DNA of 48,564 nt. It comes from Rhodospirillaceae bacterium (GTDB taxonomy: Bacteria > Pseudomonadota > Alphaproteobacteria > UBA6615). A program made the position numbers and the translations under genes. The stretch's first letter is position 1, and each line of letters begins with the position of its first letter. Shown here in pieces: positions 1-9,865 of this stretch. Location of the stretch: contig PBPM01000101.1 in assembly GCA_002724635.1 (NCBI GenBank), positions 1-48,564 on the forward strand, given 5' to 3'. The notes below the pieces were generated by a model. That model worked only from the letters and a program-made list of their open reading frames with translations. It was not told where the DNA came from and did not search any database.

Positions 1-2
1 CC

Positions 3-1658
3 GATCGCGTGCCGACCCGCCATGATATTCGCGGCACCCTGCGGATTGCACCGGACATGGAGCGGGCTCTGTCCCGGCTGGCGCTCGGGCGCGGCGGTCC
101 GCGCGACATGGCCGCTATCCGCGCCGGGCTCGAGGCGGCCCGGACGTTGCGGAAATTCCTACGGGCGATGGCCGACATTCCTGCGACGCTGGACGACGTC
201 GCGGCGGCGTTTGGCGAGCATGACCAGCTGGTCGCCCGGCTTGCCGCCGCGCTCGCGCCGGACCCGCCGCTGGCGGCCCGCGACGGCGGGTTCATCGCCG
301 GCGGCTTCTCGGAGGAGCTCGACGCCCAGTTGGTTCTGCGCGACGAGAGCCGCCAGCTGATCGCAGGCCTGCAGGCTACCTATTCAGAGCAGACCGGTGT
401 CGCCAACCTCAAGATCAAGCACAACAATGTGCTCGGCTATTTCGTGGAGCTCGGCGCCGCCCATGCCGAGCGAATCATGGCGGACGGCAAGGAGGCGACG
501 GCCGAGGCATATGGCCTGATCCATCGTCAGACCATGGCGAACGCCGTGCGGTTTACCACGGTCGAGCTGTCCGAACTCGACGACAGGATTTCCCGCGCGG
601 GCGAGCGCGCGCTCGCGATCGAACTCGAACTTTTCGGCATGCTCGCCGCTGAGATACGCGCGGCGGCGGAGGATGTTGCCGTCGCCGCCCGGGCGCTGGC
701 GGAGCTTGACGTCGCGGCCGGGTTGGCCGAACTGGCGGCCGACGCGCGCTATACGCGACCGACCCTGTCCGACGACACCGGGTTCAGGATCACGGGCGGG
801 CGACATCCGGTGGTCGAGGCCGTGCTCGAGGATGGACCCAGCGGATTCGTCGCCAATGATTGCGACCTGTCGGGTGCAGATGCCGCGACCGGGCGCCTGT
901 GGCTGGTCACCGGCCCCAACATGGCCGGCAAGTCCACCTTCCTGCGTCAGAATGCCCTGATCGCGATCCTCGCCCAGATCGGTTCCTTCGTACCGGCCGC
1001 GGCGGCGGAAATCGGTGTCGTGGATCGGCTTTTTAGCCGGGTGGGGGCCGCCGATGATCTCGCGCGCGGGCGCTCGACCTTTATGGTGGAGATGGTCGAG
1101 ACGGCGGCGATCCTGAATCAGGCCGGGCCGCATTCTCTGGTCATCCTCGACGAGATTGGGCGCGGCACCGCCACATTCGACGGGCTGTCGATCGCTTGGG
1201 CCACGGTCGAACATCTGCATGAACAGAATCGCTGCCGCACCCTGTTTGCGACCCATTTCCACGAACTCACGCGGCTGGCCGCGCGGCTCGACGACATGTC
1301 CTGCTACACCATGCGGGTCAAGGAATGGGACGACGAAATCGTCTTCCTACACGAGGTGGGGAAAGGCGCGGCGGATCGTTCCTACGGCATTCATGTGGGC
1401 AAGCTCGCCGGATTGCCGCCTGCCGTTGTCGGTCGGGCCGAGGAGGTGCTGCGGCTGCTCGAGGCCGGCGACCAGGCCGGCGCGTTGAACCGCTTGGCGG
1501 ACGACCTGCCGCTGTTCCGGGCGGCCGTAGCAGAGGTCGCCGTCGCGCCGATAGCCGATCCGGTCCGCGACCTGTTGGCCTCGGTCAGCCCCGACGAGAT
1601 CACGCCGCGCACGGCGCTGGAGCTGCTCTACCGGCTGAAGGCCGCGATGGATGATTGA
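3..1658 (+). CDS. mutS: DNA mismatch repair ATPase MutS, C-terminal part (5' end outside window)
   Basis: MutS recognises mismatches and small loops as a dimer and recruits MutL in an ATP-dependent way. The frame is open to the left window edge, so the first visible residues are internal; the GTG at base 9 is a valine codon, not a start. About 550 residues remain of a protein usually 850-900 long, so the N-terminal mismatch-binding domain is missing here. Visible are the lever and clamp region, then the ABC-type ATPase with the Walker A motif GPNMAGKST (bases 912-938), the Walker B stretch [11 protein letters not shown], the ATHFHEL motif and the C-terminal dimerisation tail. The stop overlaps the next gene by 8 bases in another frame, suggesting translational coupling. 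Confidence 0.97.
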   Translation, partial: DRVPTRHDIRGTLRIAPDMERALSRLALGRGGPRDMAAIRAGLEAARTLRKFLRAMADIPATLDDVAAAFGEHDQLVARLAAALAPDPPLAARDGGFIAGGFSEELDAQLVLRDESRQLIAGLQATYSEQTGVANLKIKHNNVLGYFVELGAAHAERIMADGKEATAEAYGLIHRQTMANAVRFTTVELSELDDRISRAGERALAIELELFGMLAAEIRAAAEDVAVAARALAELDVAAGLAELAADARYTRPTLSDDTGFRITGGRHPVVEAVLEDGPSGFVANDCDLSGADAATGRLWLVTGPNMAGKSTFLRQNALIAILAQIGSFVPAAAAEIGVVDRLFSRVGAADDLARGRSTFMVEMVETAAILNQAGPHSLVILDEIGRGTATFDGLSIAWATVEHLHEQNRCRTLFATHFHELTRLAARLDDMSCYTMRVKEWDDEIVFLHEVGKGAADRSYGIHVGKLAGLPPAVVGRAEEVLRLLEAGDQAGALNRLADDLPLFRAAVAEVAVAPIADPVRDLLASVSPDEITPRTALELLYRLKAAMDD

Positions 1659-2925
1659 CCTTCTCGTCCGCGGACTGGCACTGGCCGGGTTCGGCGCCGT
1701 CGGCGATGTGATGCGTCACCGCAGTTTCCGGATTTACCTGATCGGCCATATCCCCAACGTGGTGGGCACCTGGGTCGTGCGCATCTCGATCAGCTGGCTG
1801 GCGTGGGAGCTGACCCATTCGGGATTCTGGGTCGGGGCCGTGGCCGCCGCCGATGCGCTGCCGGTACTTCTCTTCGGCCCAATCGGGGGGGTCATGGCCG
1901 ACCGCATGGATCGCCGGAAGATCGCAGTTGCGACCCAGGCCATGCTGGTCGTGATCTCGGTTCTGCTGACGGTCACGACCTTCGCCGGCCTGATGACGAT
2001 CTGGCTATTGCTGGTGATGGCGCTTGCACGCGGGATCACCTTCTCCTTCTGGCAGCCGGTACGACTGGCATTGATGCCGAACCTCGTGCCGCGCGCTGAG
2101 ATAGCCACCGCGATCGCACTAAACTCGTCGACCTTTAATGCCGCCCAGTTCGTGGGGCCGGCGCTCGCGGCGGTTCTCCTGCCGCTGGGCGGGCCCGAGC
2201 TCGCCTTCGCATTCAATATTTTCGCGGGCGCCGCAATGGTCTGGGCGCTGGCGATAATCGATGTCCCGTTTCAGGCGGGTGCCAAGTTGGCTCGTGGGAC
2301 TTTCCTGGGCGATGCGCTCGCCGGTGTCCGATACGGTGCGTCTCATCCTGGGATCGGCCCGATGCTATTATTGCTGCTGGTGCTCGGGACCATGATCCGG
2401 CCGCTGACAGAGCTTCTGTCCGCGCTGGCGGGCTCCGTATTCCTACTCGACGTGACCGGCTTCTCGATCATGGCCTCGTCGCTCGGAATAGGCGCCATGA
2501 GCGGTGCGGTATGGATGCTGCGCCGGGGGAACAAGAACGGCATCACAAAGCTCGCACTGATTTCCGGCCTGGTCGGCGGGAGCGCCACCTTCCTGATCGT
2601 CAATGTGACGTGGCTTCCGTTTGCGATGGTCTGTCTTGCTGCGCTCGGCTTCTCGATGACCAGCGGCGGCATCGCCACCCAGCAGGTGGTGCAGTTTGCC
2701 GTGCCCGACGAGATGCGGGGTCGGGTCCTTGGCCTGTTCGGCATGATCTTCCGCTCCGGGCCGGCGCTGGGCGCGCTCGCCATGGGGCGGATCGGCGACG
2801 CATTCGGTCTGGGCTGGCCCGTGACGGTGGGTTCCCTCGTCGGCCTCGCGATCTACATATATGCGTTTTCCCGGCGCGCGCGCCTGGATGCGGCGCTCGA
2901 GGGGGACCCGCGCGCGGACCCGTAA
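1651..2925 (+). CDS. MFS transporter, probable exporter of the MFS_3 (EntS-like) type
   Basis: This is an inner-membrane transporter of 424 residues with many hydrophobic helices, consistent with about 12 membrane segments. The loop between helices 2 and 3 carries [12 protein letters not shown], the classic MFS motif A. Overall form ([12 protein letters not shown] at the N-terminus, IGTWVVR-like first helix) resembles the MFS_3 group, which includes enterobactin and drug exporters. The substrate cannot be read from the sequence. The ATG at 1651 overlaps the mutS stop with AAGG about 10 bases upstream; an ATG at 1711 immediately before the first helix is a fair alternative. Its place between mutS and glnD suggests co-transcription, not a shared function. 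Confidence 0.85.
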   Translation: MIDLLVRGLALAGFGAVGDVMRHRSFRIYLIGHIPNVVGTWVVRISISWLAWELTHSGFWVGAVAAADALPVLLFGPIGGVMADRMDRRKIAVATQAMLVVISVLLTVTTFAGLMTIWLLLVMALARGITFSFWQPVRLALMPNLVPRAEIATAIALNSSTFNAAQFVGPALAAVLLPLGGPELAFAFNIFAGAAMVWALAIIDVPFQAGAKLARGTFLGDALAGVRYGASHPGIGPMLLLLLVLGTMIRPLTELLSALAGSVFLLDVTGFSIMASSLGIGAMSGAVWMLRRGNKNGITKLALISGLVGGSATFLIVNVTWLPFAMVCLAALGFSMTSGGIATQQVVQFAVPDEMRGRVLGLFGMIFRSGPALGALAMGRIGDAFGLGWPVTVGSLVGLAIYIYAFSRRARLDAALEGDPRADP

Positions 2926-2976
2926 CCGCGGACCGGCATATTCAACCTGCCGCCGAAGGTGTAGAACAGACTCGCC

Positions 2977-5748
2977 ATGGCAACGCGAAAGAAACGCAAA
3001 CGCGACGTTATCGACCGAGCCGCGCTGGAGGCCCGGATCGAGGCGACATGCGCCGATATCTCCGCCGCTGGTGATCGCCGCCGGGTTGTCCAGGAGCAGC
3101 TGAAATCGGCGATCGAGGATGGGCGCACAATCGTGCAGGCCCGGTTCGAGGCGGTCGAGATCGACGGCAATGCGGCTAAGGGCGAGCTTGCCTTTTTGTT
3201 TGACCAGGTCATCCGGGTCGTGCACGACGCCGCGTTGCGCGAGTATCCGGCGGCCAACCCGACCGCGAGCGACCGGATGGCTGTGGTGGCCGTGGGCGGT
3301 TATGGTCGCGGCGAGCTGGCACCCTATTCCGACATCGATCTCCTGTTCCTGTTTCCCTGGAAGCAGACGGCCCATGGCGAACAGATCGTCGAATATATTC
3401 TCTACATGCTCTGGGATCTCGGGCTGAAGGTCGGACATGCGACACGCTCGATCGATGATTGTGTGCGCTTGGCGAAGTCCGATCTGACTATCCGCACCGC
3501 GCTGCTGGAGGCGCGCTACCTTTGGGGTGACCAGGAACTCTATCTGGAATTGCGCGCGACCTTCCGCGACCAGATCATGTCCGGCGCGACGATGGAGTTC
3601 GTGAAGGGCAAGCTCGACGAGCGCGATCAGCGTCATTCGAAGATGGGCGACAGCCGGTATTATGTGGAGCCCAACATCAAGGATGGGAAGGGTGGTCTGC
3701 GCGACCTGCAGACCCTCTACTGGATCGCCAAGTTCGCCTATGAGGTGGACAGTGTCTCGGACCTGGTCACCCACGGCGTCCTGACGAAGGCCGAGGCGCG
3801 CAACTTTGCGAAGGATCAGAACTTCCTGTGGAGCGTCCGCTTCCATCTTCATTATCTATCGGGGCGGCCCGAAGAACGGCTGACGTTCGACGTGCAGACG
3901 CCGATCTCGCAGCGCATGGGCTATGCGGACCGGGCGGGTGCTTCGGACGTCGAGCGCTTCATGAAGCATTATTATATTGTTGCGAAGGATGTCGGCGACC
4001 TGACCCGCATCTTCTGCGCCGCGATTGAGGCGGAGAATATGAGTAAGCCGATCATCCGGCTGCCGCGCCTGCGCCGCCCGCGCGACCTCATGGGGTTTGA
4101 GATCGACCGGGATCGGCTGACGGTGGCGGATGACGAGCAGTTCGAGTGCGACCCGGTGTCGATGATCCGGCTGTTCTACGTGGCCCATAACGAGGGGCTC
4201 GATATTCATCCCCATGCCCTGCGGCTGGTGACCCAGAACCTCAAGCGGATCGACAAGACGGTGCGTGAGGACGCCGAGGCGAACCGGATGTTCGTCGAGA
4301 TGGCCTCGTCAATCGACGCGCCGGAACTGGCGCTGACCCGTATGAACGAAGCCGGGGTGTTCGGACGCTTCCTGCGCGACTTCGGTCGCGTGGTCGGGCA
4401 GACGCAGCACGATATGTATCACGTGTATACGGTGGACGAGCACACAATCCAGGCGATCGGCCTGCTGGCCAGGATCGAGCGCGGCGAGCTGGTTGCCGAA
4501 CACCCCGTGGCCAGCGAGGTGATCCACAAGATCGGCTCGCGCCGCGCGCTCTATATGGGCGTCCTGTTCCATGATATCGCCAAGGGCCGTGGGGGGGATC
4601 ACTCCGTACTCGGCGCGCGGGTCGCGAAGCGCGTCTGCCCCCGCCTCGGCCTTGACGCCGAGGAGAGCGAGACCGTCGAGTGGCTGGGGCGTGAACATCT
4701 GGTGATGAGCGACGTCGCCCAGAAGCGCGACCTGAACGACAGCAAGACGATCATGGACTTCGTCGACCAGATTCAGTCGCCCGAGCGGCTACGCCTGCTG
4801 CTTTGCCTCACCGTCGTCGATATGCGCGCGACCGGGCCGAATGTATGGAACAACTGGAAGGCGGAGCTACTGCGCGAGCTCTATCACGCGGCTGAGGACG
4901 TGATGTCCGGCGGCCAGCGCACCAATGCGCGCGGCGCGCGGATCGAGACGGCCAAGGCGGCGTTGCGCGAGGCGTTGGCCGACTGGCCGGATGCGGATGT
5001 CGAGGCCCAGCTCGAGCGCGGCTATCCGGGCTACTGGCTGGCCTTCGATACGCACACTCTGGCGCACCAAGCCCGTCTTATGCGCGCCGCTGAACAGGAG
5101 CAACAGCCGCTTTCGATCCGCACCCGGGTACGGGCAGACATCGATGTGACCGAACTGACGGTCTACACCCAGGATCACCCAGGCCTGTTTTCGCGAATCA
5201 CTGGGGCGATCGCAGCTATCGACGCGAACATCGTCGACGCCAAAGTGTTTACAACCCCGCAGGGCATGGCGCTGGATACCTTCTGGTTGCAGAATCGCGA
5301 CGACAATGCGCTGTCGGCATCGGGGGCACTGGCGAAGCTAACGGTTCAGATCGAACGCGCCTTCGCCGGCGAGATGGGGCGCGCTGAGCCTGAGGTCCAA
5401 CGTGTCTTCTTGCCGGCACGCACAAAGGTGTTCACCGTGGCACCAAGGGTGATCGTCGACAATCAGGCCAGCGCCACCCATACCGTGATCGAGATTAACG
5501 GCCGGGACCGGCCCGGGTTTCTCTATCTGGTAACCCGTGCGCTCTATGATCTTTCGTTGCAGATATCTTCAGCTAAGATCTCGACCTTCGGCGAACGCGC
5601 CGTCGATGTGTTCTATGTCAAAGACGGATTCGGTATGAAAGTGAGCCACGAATCCCGGATCTCGAAAATCCGTGCTTGCTTGCTCGAGGCCATTCGCGAG
5701 GACGACGTTCTGGCTACCAAGAAGGGTGCGCCTCAGGCGGCCGAGTAA
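2977..5748 (+). CDS. glnD: bifunctional [protein-PII] uridylyltransferase / uridylyl-removing enzyme GlnD
   Basis: GlnD senses glutamine and adds or removes UMP on PII proteins (GlnB/GlnK), setting the nitrogen response. The 923 residues match the usual alphaproteobacterial length. Domains in order: the nucleotidyltransferase with GGYGRGELAPYSDIDLLF at residues 107-124 (acidic pair D119 and D121), a GlnD/PII-UTase helical region, the HD phosphohydrolase with H532-D533 in FHDIAKG, and two C-terminal ACT domains starting near residues 725 and 835 that bind glutamine. All key residues that I can check are present, so both activities are expected. The start is the ATG at 2977 with a lysine/arginine-rich N-terminus. 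It is the third gene in a plus-strand run after mutS. Confidence 0.97.
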   Translation: MATRKKRKRDVIDRAALEARIEATCADISAAGDRRRVVQEQLKSAIEDGRTIVQARFEAVEIDGNAAKGELAFLFDQVIRVVHDAALREYPAANPTASDRMAVVAVGGYGRGELAPYSDIDLLFLFPWKQTAHGEQIVEYILYMLWDLGLKVGHATRSIDDCVRLAKSDLTIRTALLEARYLWGDQELYLELRATFRDQIMSGATMEFVKGKLDERDQRHSKMGDSRYYVEPNIKDGKGGLRDLQTLYWIAKFAYEVDSVSDLVTHGVLTKAEARNFAKDQNFLWSVRFHLHYLSGRPEERLTFDVQTPISQRMGYADRAGASDVERFMKHYYIVAKDVGDLTRIFCAAIEAENMSKPIIRLPRLRRPRDLMGFEIDRDRLTVADDEQFECDPVSMIRLFYVAHNEGLDIHPHALRLVTQNLKRIDKTVREDAEANRMFVEMASSIDAPELALTRMNEAGVFGRFLRDFGRVVGQTQHDMYHVYTVDEHTIQAIGLLARIERGELVAEHPVASEVIHKIGSRRALYMGVLFHDIAKGRGGDHSVLGARVAKRVCPRLGLDAEESETVEWLGREHLVMSDVAQKRDLNDSKTIMDFVDQIQSPERLRLLLCLTVVDMRATGPNVWNNWKAELLRELYHAAEDVMSGGQRTNARGARIETAKAALREALADWPDADVEAQLERGYPGYWLAFDTHTLAHQARLMRAAEQEQQPLSIRTRVRADIDVTELTVYTQDHPGLFSRITGAIAAIDANIVDAKVFTTPQGMALDTFWLQNRDDNALSASGALAKLTVQIERAFAGEMGRAEPEVQRVFLPARTKVFTVAPRVIVDNQASATHTVIEINGRDRPGFLYLVTRALYDLSLQISSAKISTFGERAVDVFYVKDGFGMKVSHESRISKIRACLLEAIREDDVLATKKGAPQAAE

Positions 5749-6090
5749 GGCGTGTCGCGGCGGTTCGGTCTGGGTTCGATGATAACCGTCTTGTTCGCCG
5801 TTGCGGTGCGGCCGTCGGCCCATCGCGAGGGGCGTTTTTGATACGCTATCTGGCTGTCGCGGGTGTGTTTGTCTTCATGGGTGTCTTGGGCGCGCTGCTC
5901 CTCAAATTTGTCATGCTGCGCATGCATGGCAATCCGCTGGTGCCTAGAGCTGGGCAATCCCGCTTCGCGCCCGTCATCCCGACCTAGGCCTCGACCAAGC
6001 TCGATCGCCGGGTGGAGCCCTATTCGAAGAAAAGCTGAAAAGCTGGCCGTGCGCCTTTTCTTCGCCCCGTTTTGCCGTTAAGAGCGACGA
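5749..6090. other. glnD-murJ intergenic region
   Basis: This stretch of about 340 bases has no recognised gene. The only coding candidate is the short hydrophobic reading frame listed at 5838-5987. I see no convincing terminator hairpin with a T-run, no tRNA and no clear sigma-70 promoter in it. Confidence 0.5.
5838..5987 (+). CDS. possible small single-pass membrane protein (uncertain)
   Basis: A 49-residue frame begins at a TTG (5838) preceded by GAGGGGC (5826-5832) at a spacing of about five bases. It encodes a basic start (IRY), about 22 hydrophobic residues containing AVAGVFVFMGVLGALLLKF, then a short polar tail ending at TAG. This is the layout of a small inner-membrane protein. I do not recognise a family. 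A GC-rich genome gives chance hydrophobic frames easily and the start codon is weak, so this remains a candidate. Conservation in relatives at the same position between glnD and murJ would support it. Confidence 0.22.
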   Translation: MIRYLAVAGVFVFMGVLGALLLKFVMLRMHGNPLVPRAGQSRFAPVIPT

Positions 6091-7638
6091 ATGCCACTTG
6101 TTCGCGCCATAGCTACGGTCGGCTGCTGGACCATGGGCAGCCGCGTGCTCGGTTTTGTTCGCGACATGTTCATCGCGGCCTTCCTCGGCGCGGGCCAGGT
6201 CAGCGACGCTTTCTTCGTTGCTCTGCAGTTTCCCAATATTTTTCGCCGCCTATTTGCCGAGGGCGCCTTCAACGCGGCCTTTGTGCCGCTTTTCGCGGGC
6301 GAGCTGATGGAGAACGGACGAGCCGCCGCGCGCGCCTTCGCCGAGCACGTGTTCGGGGTGATGTTGCTGATACTGCTTGTCCTTAGCGCCTTGGTCGAAA
6401 TCTTCATGCCTGAGGTGATGGCGGTTGTCGCCGGCGGGTTCCAGGACGAGCCCGAGAAGTTTAGGCTGGCCGTCGACTTTGCTCGCCTGACCTTTCCCTA
6501 TCTCCTCTTCGTCTCCCTGTCGGCGATGCTGGGGGGGATCCTGAACACGCTCGAGAAATTTGCCGCCGCTGCCGCCGCGCCCATCCTGCTCAACATCATT
6601 CTGGTTGGAGCACTTTCGGGCGTCGCACTTGGCTGGCTGCCCGATCCTGGGCTGGCACTGAGCTGGGGCGTTCTAATCGCCGGTGTAGGCCAGTTTGTCT
6701 GGCTGGCTGCCGTTTGCGCACGCACTGGTCTGGCGCCAATGGTCCCGCGCCTCAAATTCGGGCCTCGGGTCCGGCGTCTGTTTATGCTGATGGGGCCGGG
6801 GATCCTTGGCGCGGGTGTCTATCAGATAAACGTGCTGATTGGTATCCGGCTTGCCTCGGAGCTGCCCGAGGGCTCAGTGTCGTTCCTCTACTTCGCCGAT
6901 CGAGTGAACCAGCTGCCCCTTGGGGTGGTTGGTGCGGCGGTGGGGATTGCGTTGCTGCCGCTCCTGTCGCGTCAGCTTAAGGCTGGTGACATGGATGCCG
7001 CACGCGAAAGCCAGAACCGGGCGATCGAGTTCGCCATGCTGCTTACGCTGCCTGCCGCAGCGGCGCTTGTTGTGGTTGCCGACCCGATCGTGACGGTTCT
7101 GTTCCAACGCGGGGCGTTCGACGCGGCCAACGCAGCCGAGACCGGCGCGGCGCTGGCGGCCTTCGCACTGGGGCTGCCGGCCTATGTGCTTATCAAGGCG
7201 TTGGCGCCGGGCTTCTTTGCGCGCGAGGACACGGCGACGCCGGTAAAGGTCGCGGTACTGGCCCTGGTCGTGAACGTGGCCTTGGCGCTGGCGCTGATGC
7301 CGCCCTTCGCGCACGTGGGAATCGCGATGGCCACGGCAGCTTCGTCTTGGGTTAATGCCGGCCTGCTTGCTTGGCTTCTGCACCGCCGCCGCCTGCTAGA
7401 CCCCGACCGCCGCCTTGTCGTGCGGCTCGGCCTCATAACTGTGGCTACGGCCCTGATGGTGGTCGGCCTTTGGTTCGTCGCCGGCGCCCTCGCATCACCC
7501 CTATCCACTAGCGATGCAGCCGGGATTGCAGCCCTCGTATCCCTTATTCTCGCTGGTCTAGTTATCTTCGGCGTCTGCGCCAAGTTGCTCCGCGTGACGT
7601 CGCTGGCCGAGATGCGCACCATGCTGCGCCGTGGTTAA
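6091..7638 (+). CDS. murJ: lipid II flippase MurJ (MviN)
   Basis: MurJ moves the peptidoglycan precursor lipid II across the inner membrane and is essential in most Gram-negative bacteria. The 515 residues are rich in membrane helices, as expected for the 14-helix MOP-superfamily fold. The N-terminus has the family hallmarks GFVRDMFIAAFLGAG, DAFFVALQFPN and the FAEGAFNAAFVPLF stretch. The start is the ATG at 6091, a few bases after TAAGAG. The gene lies between glnD and trpS, a common alphaproteobacterial order. Confidence 0.97.
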   Translation: MPLVRAIATVGCWTMGSRVLGFVRDMFIAAFLGAGQVSDAFFVALQFPNIFRRLFAEGAFNAAFVPLFAGELMENGRAAARAFAEHVFGVMLLILLVLSALVEIFMPEVMAVVAGGFQDEPEKFRLAVDFARLTFPYLLFVSLSAMLGGILNTLEKFAAAAAAPILLNIILVGALSGVALGWLPDPGLALSWGVLIAGVGQFVWLAAVCARTGLAPMVPRLKFGPRVRRLFMLMGPGILGAGVYQINVLIGIRLASELPEGSVSFLYFADRVNQLPLGVVGAAVGIALLPLLSRQLKAGDMDAARESQNRAIEFAMLLTLPAAAALVVVADPIVTVLFQRGAFDAANAAETGAALAAFALGLPAYVLIKALAPGFFAREDTATPVKVAVLALVVNVALALALMPPFAHVGIAMATAASSWVNAGLLAWLLHRRRLLDPDRRLVVRLGLITVATALMVVGLWFVAGALASPLSTSDAAGIAALVSLILAGLVIFGVCAKLLRVTSLAEMRTMLRRG

Positions 7639-7661
7639 CACATACTGTGTGTTCGGCCAGC

Positions 7662-7690
7662 TTGACGTAGCACGTGCCCCCGGCCATAAC
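7662..7690 (+). promoter_or_regulatory. candidate sigma-70 promoter for trpS
   Basis: TTGACG (7662-7667) and CATAAC (7685-7690) are separated by 17 bases, about 48 bases before the trpS start. The -35 box is near consensus and the -10 box is moderate. A 6-bp inverted repeat AACACA/TGTGTT (7637-7653) spans the murJ stop just upstream and may form a small hairpin, but it has no T-run. Confidence 0.4.
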
Positions 7691-7737
7691 CCGCGCCGAC
7701 ACCATCGAGCGTCCAAGCCCCTAGGAGTAATATTGCG

Positions 7738-8769
7738 ATGAGCCGTGTTTTCTCGGGCGTTCAGCCCACCGGCGATCTCCACCTCGGAAACTATCTGGGC
7801 GCCATTCGGAACTTTGTTGGGCTGCAGGCCGATTTCGAATGCATCTACTGCGTGGTTGATATGCACGCGATCACCGTCTGGCAGGACCCTAGGCAGCTGG
7901 CGCCGAACACGCGCGAGGTCGCCGCAGCGTTTCTGGCGTCGGGTATCGATCCGTCGACTTCGATCATCTTCAACCAGAGTCGCGTGACAGCCCACGCCGA
8001 GCTTGCCTGGATTTTCAACTGCGTGGCCCGGATGGGCTGGCTCAACCGGATGACCCAGTTTAAGGAGAAGGCGGGCAAGCAGCGCGAGAATGCCAGCGTC
8101 GGCCTGTATGTCTACCCCAACCTGATGGCAGCGGACATCCTCGCCTATAAGGCGACCCACGTCCCTGTGGGTGAAGATCAGAAGCAACATCTCGAGCTGA
8201 CTCGCGACATTGCGATCAAGTTCAACAACGATTTTGAGACCGATTGTTTGCCTGTGGTCGAGCCGCTGATCTTCGGCGAGGCTACGCGGGTGATGAGCCT
8301 GCGCGACGGCACTAAAAAGATGTCGAAGTCGGACCCGTCGGAGTATTCAAGGATCAACCTGACCGACGGTGCTGACGATATCGCCGCTAAGATTCGGAAG
8401 GCCAGGACCGATCCCGGCGAGTTGCCGGGGCCGGAGGCGCTCACGGCGGACGGTGTGCGTATTGACGCCGACGCCGGAAAGGCACGGCCGGAGGCGTTCA
8501 ACCTACTTTCGATCTACGCGGCGCTGTCCGGCCAGTCTATGGCCGTGACCCTGAATCAGTTTGCGGGAGCGCAGTTCAGCGGCTTCAAGGCTGAGCTCGT
8601 CGATCTGTCGGTGGCCAAACTGGGCCCGATCGGCGCGGAGATGCGGCGGATGATGGCAGCCCCGGACCATGTCGACGCTATCCTTTACGACGGCGCTGAG
8701 CGCGCCGCGGCCATCGCAGCGTCGGTCATCAAGGAAGTGCACGAGATAGTCGGTTTCCTTGGAGCGTAA
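7738..8769 (+). CDS. trpS: tryptophan--tRNA ligase TrpS
   Basis: This class I aminoacyl-tRNA synthetase charges tRNA-Trp with tryptophan in the cytoplasm. The 343 residues match bacterial TrpS. The HIGH-type signature appears as HLGN at residues 15-18 within [17 protein letters not shown], and the KMSKS loop is present exactly as KMSKS at residues 194-198. The ATG at 7738 is preceded by TAGGAGTAA at good spacing. No antibiotic-resistance-type duplicate is visible in the window, so this is taken as the housekeeping enzyme. Confidence 0.97.
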   Translation: MSRVFSGVQPTGDLHLGNYLGAIRNFVGLQADFECIYCVVDMHAITVWQDPRQLAPNTREVAAAFLASGIDPSTSIIFNQSRVTAHAELAWIFNCVARMGWLNRMTQFKEKAGKQRENASVGLYVYPNLMAADILAYKATHVPVGEDQKQHLELTRDIAIKFNNDFETDCLPVVEPLIFGEATRVMSLRDGTKKMSKSDPSEYSRINLTDGADDIAAKIRKARTDPGELPGPEALTADGVRIDADAGKARPEAFNLLSIYAALSGQSMAVTLNQFAGAQFSGFKAELVDLSVAKLGPIGAEMRRMMAAPDHVDAILYDGAERAAAIAASVIKEVHEIVGFLGA

Positions 8770-8789
8770 CGCCGCCGCCTTGATGTGCG

Positions 8790-9041
8790 TCAGGCGTATT
8801 CCGGCAGCGTGAAGATTTCTTGGGGCCTGCACACGCCGGGCAGAGCCCGGATGCCCAGCAACACCAGTTCTGATTCGGCCGTGCCTGCGATGCGCTCGGA
8901 GACCAGCATCGGCCGTTTGAGCGTGTGGCAATGTGCGTCAAGAACCTGAAATGTTCTTCCGTTGTTATGCACTATTCGGGTCTGCGCGGTATCCCTGAGG
9001 GGTCGATCTGTTAACCAGGCGGGGCGAAAAACAATGCTTGA
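8790..9041 (-). pseudogene. C-terminal remnant of a class III adenylate/guanylate cyclase-like protein
   Basis: On the minus strand an open frame runs from about 9041 to a stop at 8790. Its last 50 or so residues (RTFQVLDAHCHTLKRPMLVSERIAG... then LGIRALPGVCRPQEIFTL) resemble the end of the class III cyclase catalytic domain, where a name/LVSE strand is followed by LG..ALRGV..P.E.F.L. The catalytic core expected upstream, including the metal-binding aspartates and the GxxxNxAxR stretch, is absent, and the frame closes at a TAA at 9042-9044. I therefore read it as a decayed 3' fragment. It lies in a region of about 410 bases with no other gene between trpS and nfu. Moderate confidence: based on pattern recognition of one short stretch. 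Confidence 0.45.
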
Positions 9042-9183
9042 TTATTTCGGAAATCTAACCAAGTTTTCCCTCCAACGGGGCGCGATCACTTCGATTCGTT
9101 CACGGATCGCCCGCCCAAAGGTTAACAAGATACCGCCGCCACGCGTGAGTGTGGCTGCGGCCGCCCGAAAGACAGACGACGGG

Positions 9184-9738
9184 ATGTTTATCCAGACTGA
9201 AGAGACGCCCAACCCCATGACCCTGAAGTTCCTTCCGGGCAGCGCGGTCCTTTCTGCGGGCACGGCGGATTTTCCCAGCCGGGAAAGCGCTGACGCCTCG
9301 CCGCTGGCGCAGCGCCTGTTCGCCGTGCCGGAGGTAACGGCTGTCTTCCTTGGCAGCGACTTCGTCACCGTGACCAAGGCGCCCGCGGCCGACTGGCAGG
9401 TGCTCAAGCCCGCCCTACTGGGGGCGATTATGGAGCACTACACATCCGGCGAACCGGTGATGCGCGATGCTGCGGGCCCAGTGCATGCGGCGGCGGATGG
9501 TGAGAACGCAGAGGTCGTCGCGCAGATCGTCGAGCTTTTGGACACGCGCGTGCGTCCCGCGGTGGCGATGGATGGTGGCGATATCGTTTTTCACGGGTTC
9601 GAGGACGGCGTTGTCTTCCTAACGATGCAGGGCGCATGCGCTGGCTGCCCGAGCTCAACAGCGACCCTTAAGATGGGTATCGAAAATCTCCTGCGGCATT
9701 ACGTGCCGGAGGTGAACGAGGTGCAGGCCGTCGCCTAA
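9184..9738 (+). CDS. NifU-type Fe-S cluster carrier (Nfu)
   Basis: Nfu proteins receive Fe-S clusters from the assembly machinery and hand them to target proteins. The 184-residue product starts with MFIQTEETPNPMTLKFLPG, the standard beginning of the Nfu N-terminal domain, and ends with the NifU-like domain holding the cluster-binding pair C152 and C155 in GACAGCPSS. The ATG at 9184 is chosen because it is the family start; the open frame runs on upstream to 8962 but that extension has no recognisable sequence. In related genomes the same gene often follows trpS, with a stress-protein gene between them that is absent here. Confidence 0.93.
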   Translation: MFIQTEETPNPMTLKFLPGSAVLSAGTADFPSRESADASPLAQRLFAVPEVTAVFLGSDFVTVTKAPAADWQVLKPALLGAIMEHYTSGEPVMRDAAGPVHAAADGENAEVVAQIVELLDTRVRPAVAMDGGDIVFHGFEDGVVFLTMQGACAGCPSSTATLKMGIENLLRHYVPEVNEVQAVA

Positions 9739-9792
9739 CGCGAGCGCCCAGCGATCGAGGTTGCACACGGCAGGCCGGGGGCAAGTACCGGC

Positions 9793-9821
9793 TTGTCGAA
9801 CAGATTTAATAAACATAAAAG
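9793..9821 (+). promoter_or_regulatory. weak candidate promoter for the Bax-like gene
   Basis: TTGTCG (9793-9798) and TAAAAG (9816-9821) are 17 bases apart in an unusually AT-rich patch of this otherwise GC-rich sequence, about 45 bases before the likely start at 9866. Only a partial match to sigma-70 consensus. Confidence 0.25.
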
Positions 9822-9865
9822 TCGATACGCCCTTAGCCTGCGGTGACGTTGGGGGGCGTTTAGGA

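Noticed and set aside
2443-3852. 469-codon open frame on the minus strand
   Set aside because: It lies across the MFS gene and glnD, both with clear motifs, and its translation has no recognisable domain. It is a GC-rich shadow frame.
8962-9183. N-terminal extension of the Nfu protein
   Set aside because: The family begins at MFIQTEETPN; the upstream residues are low-complexity and overlap the cyclase remnant.
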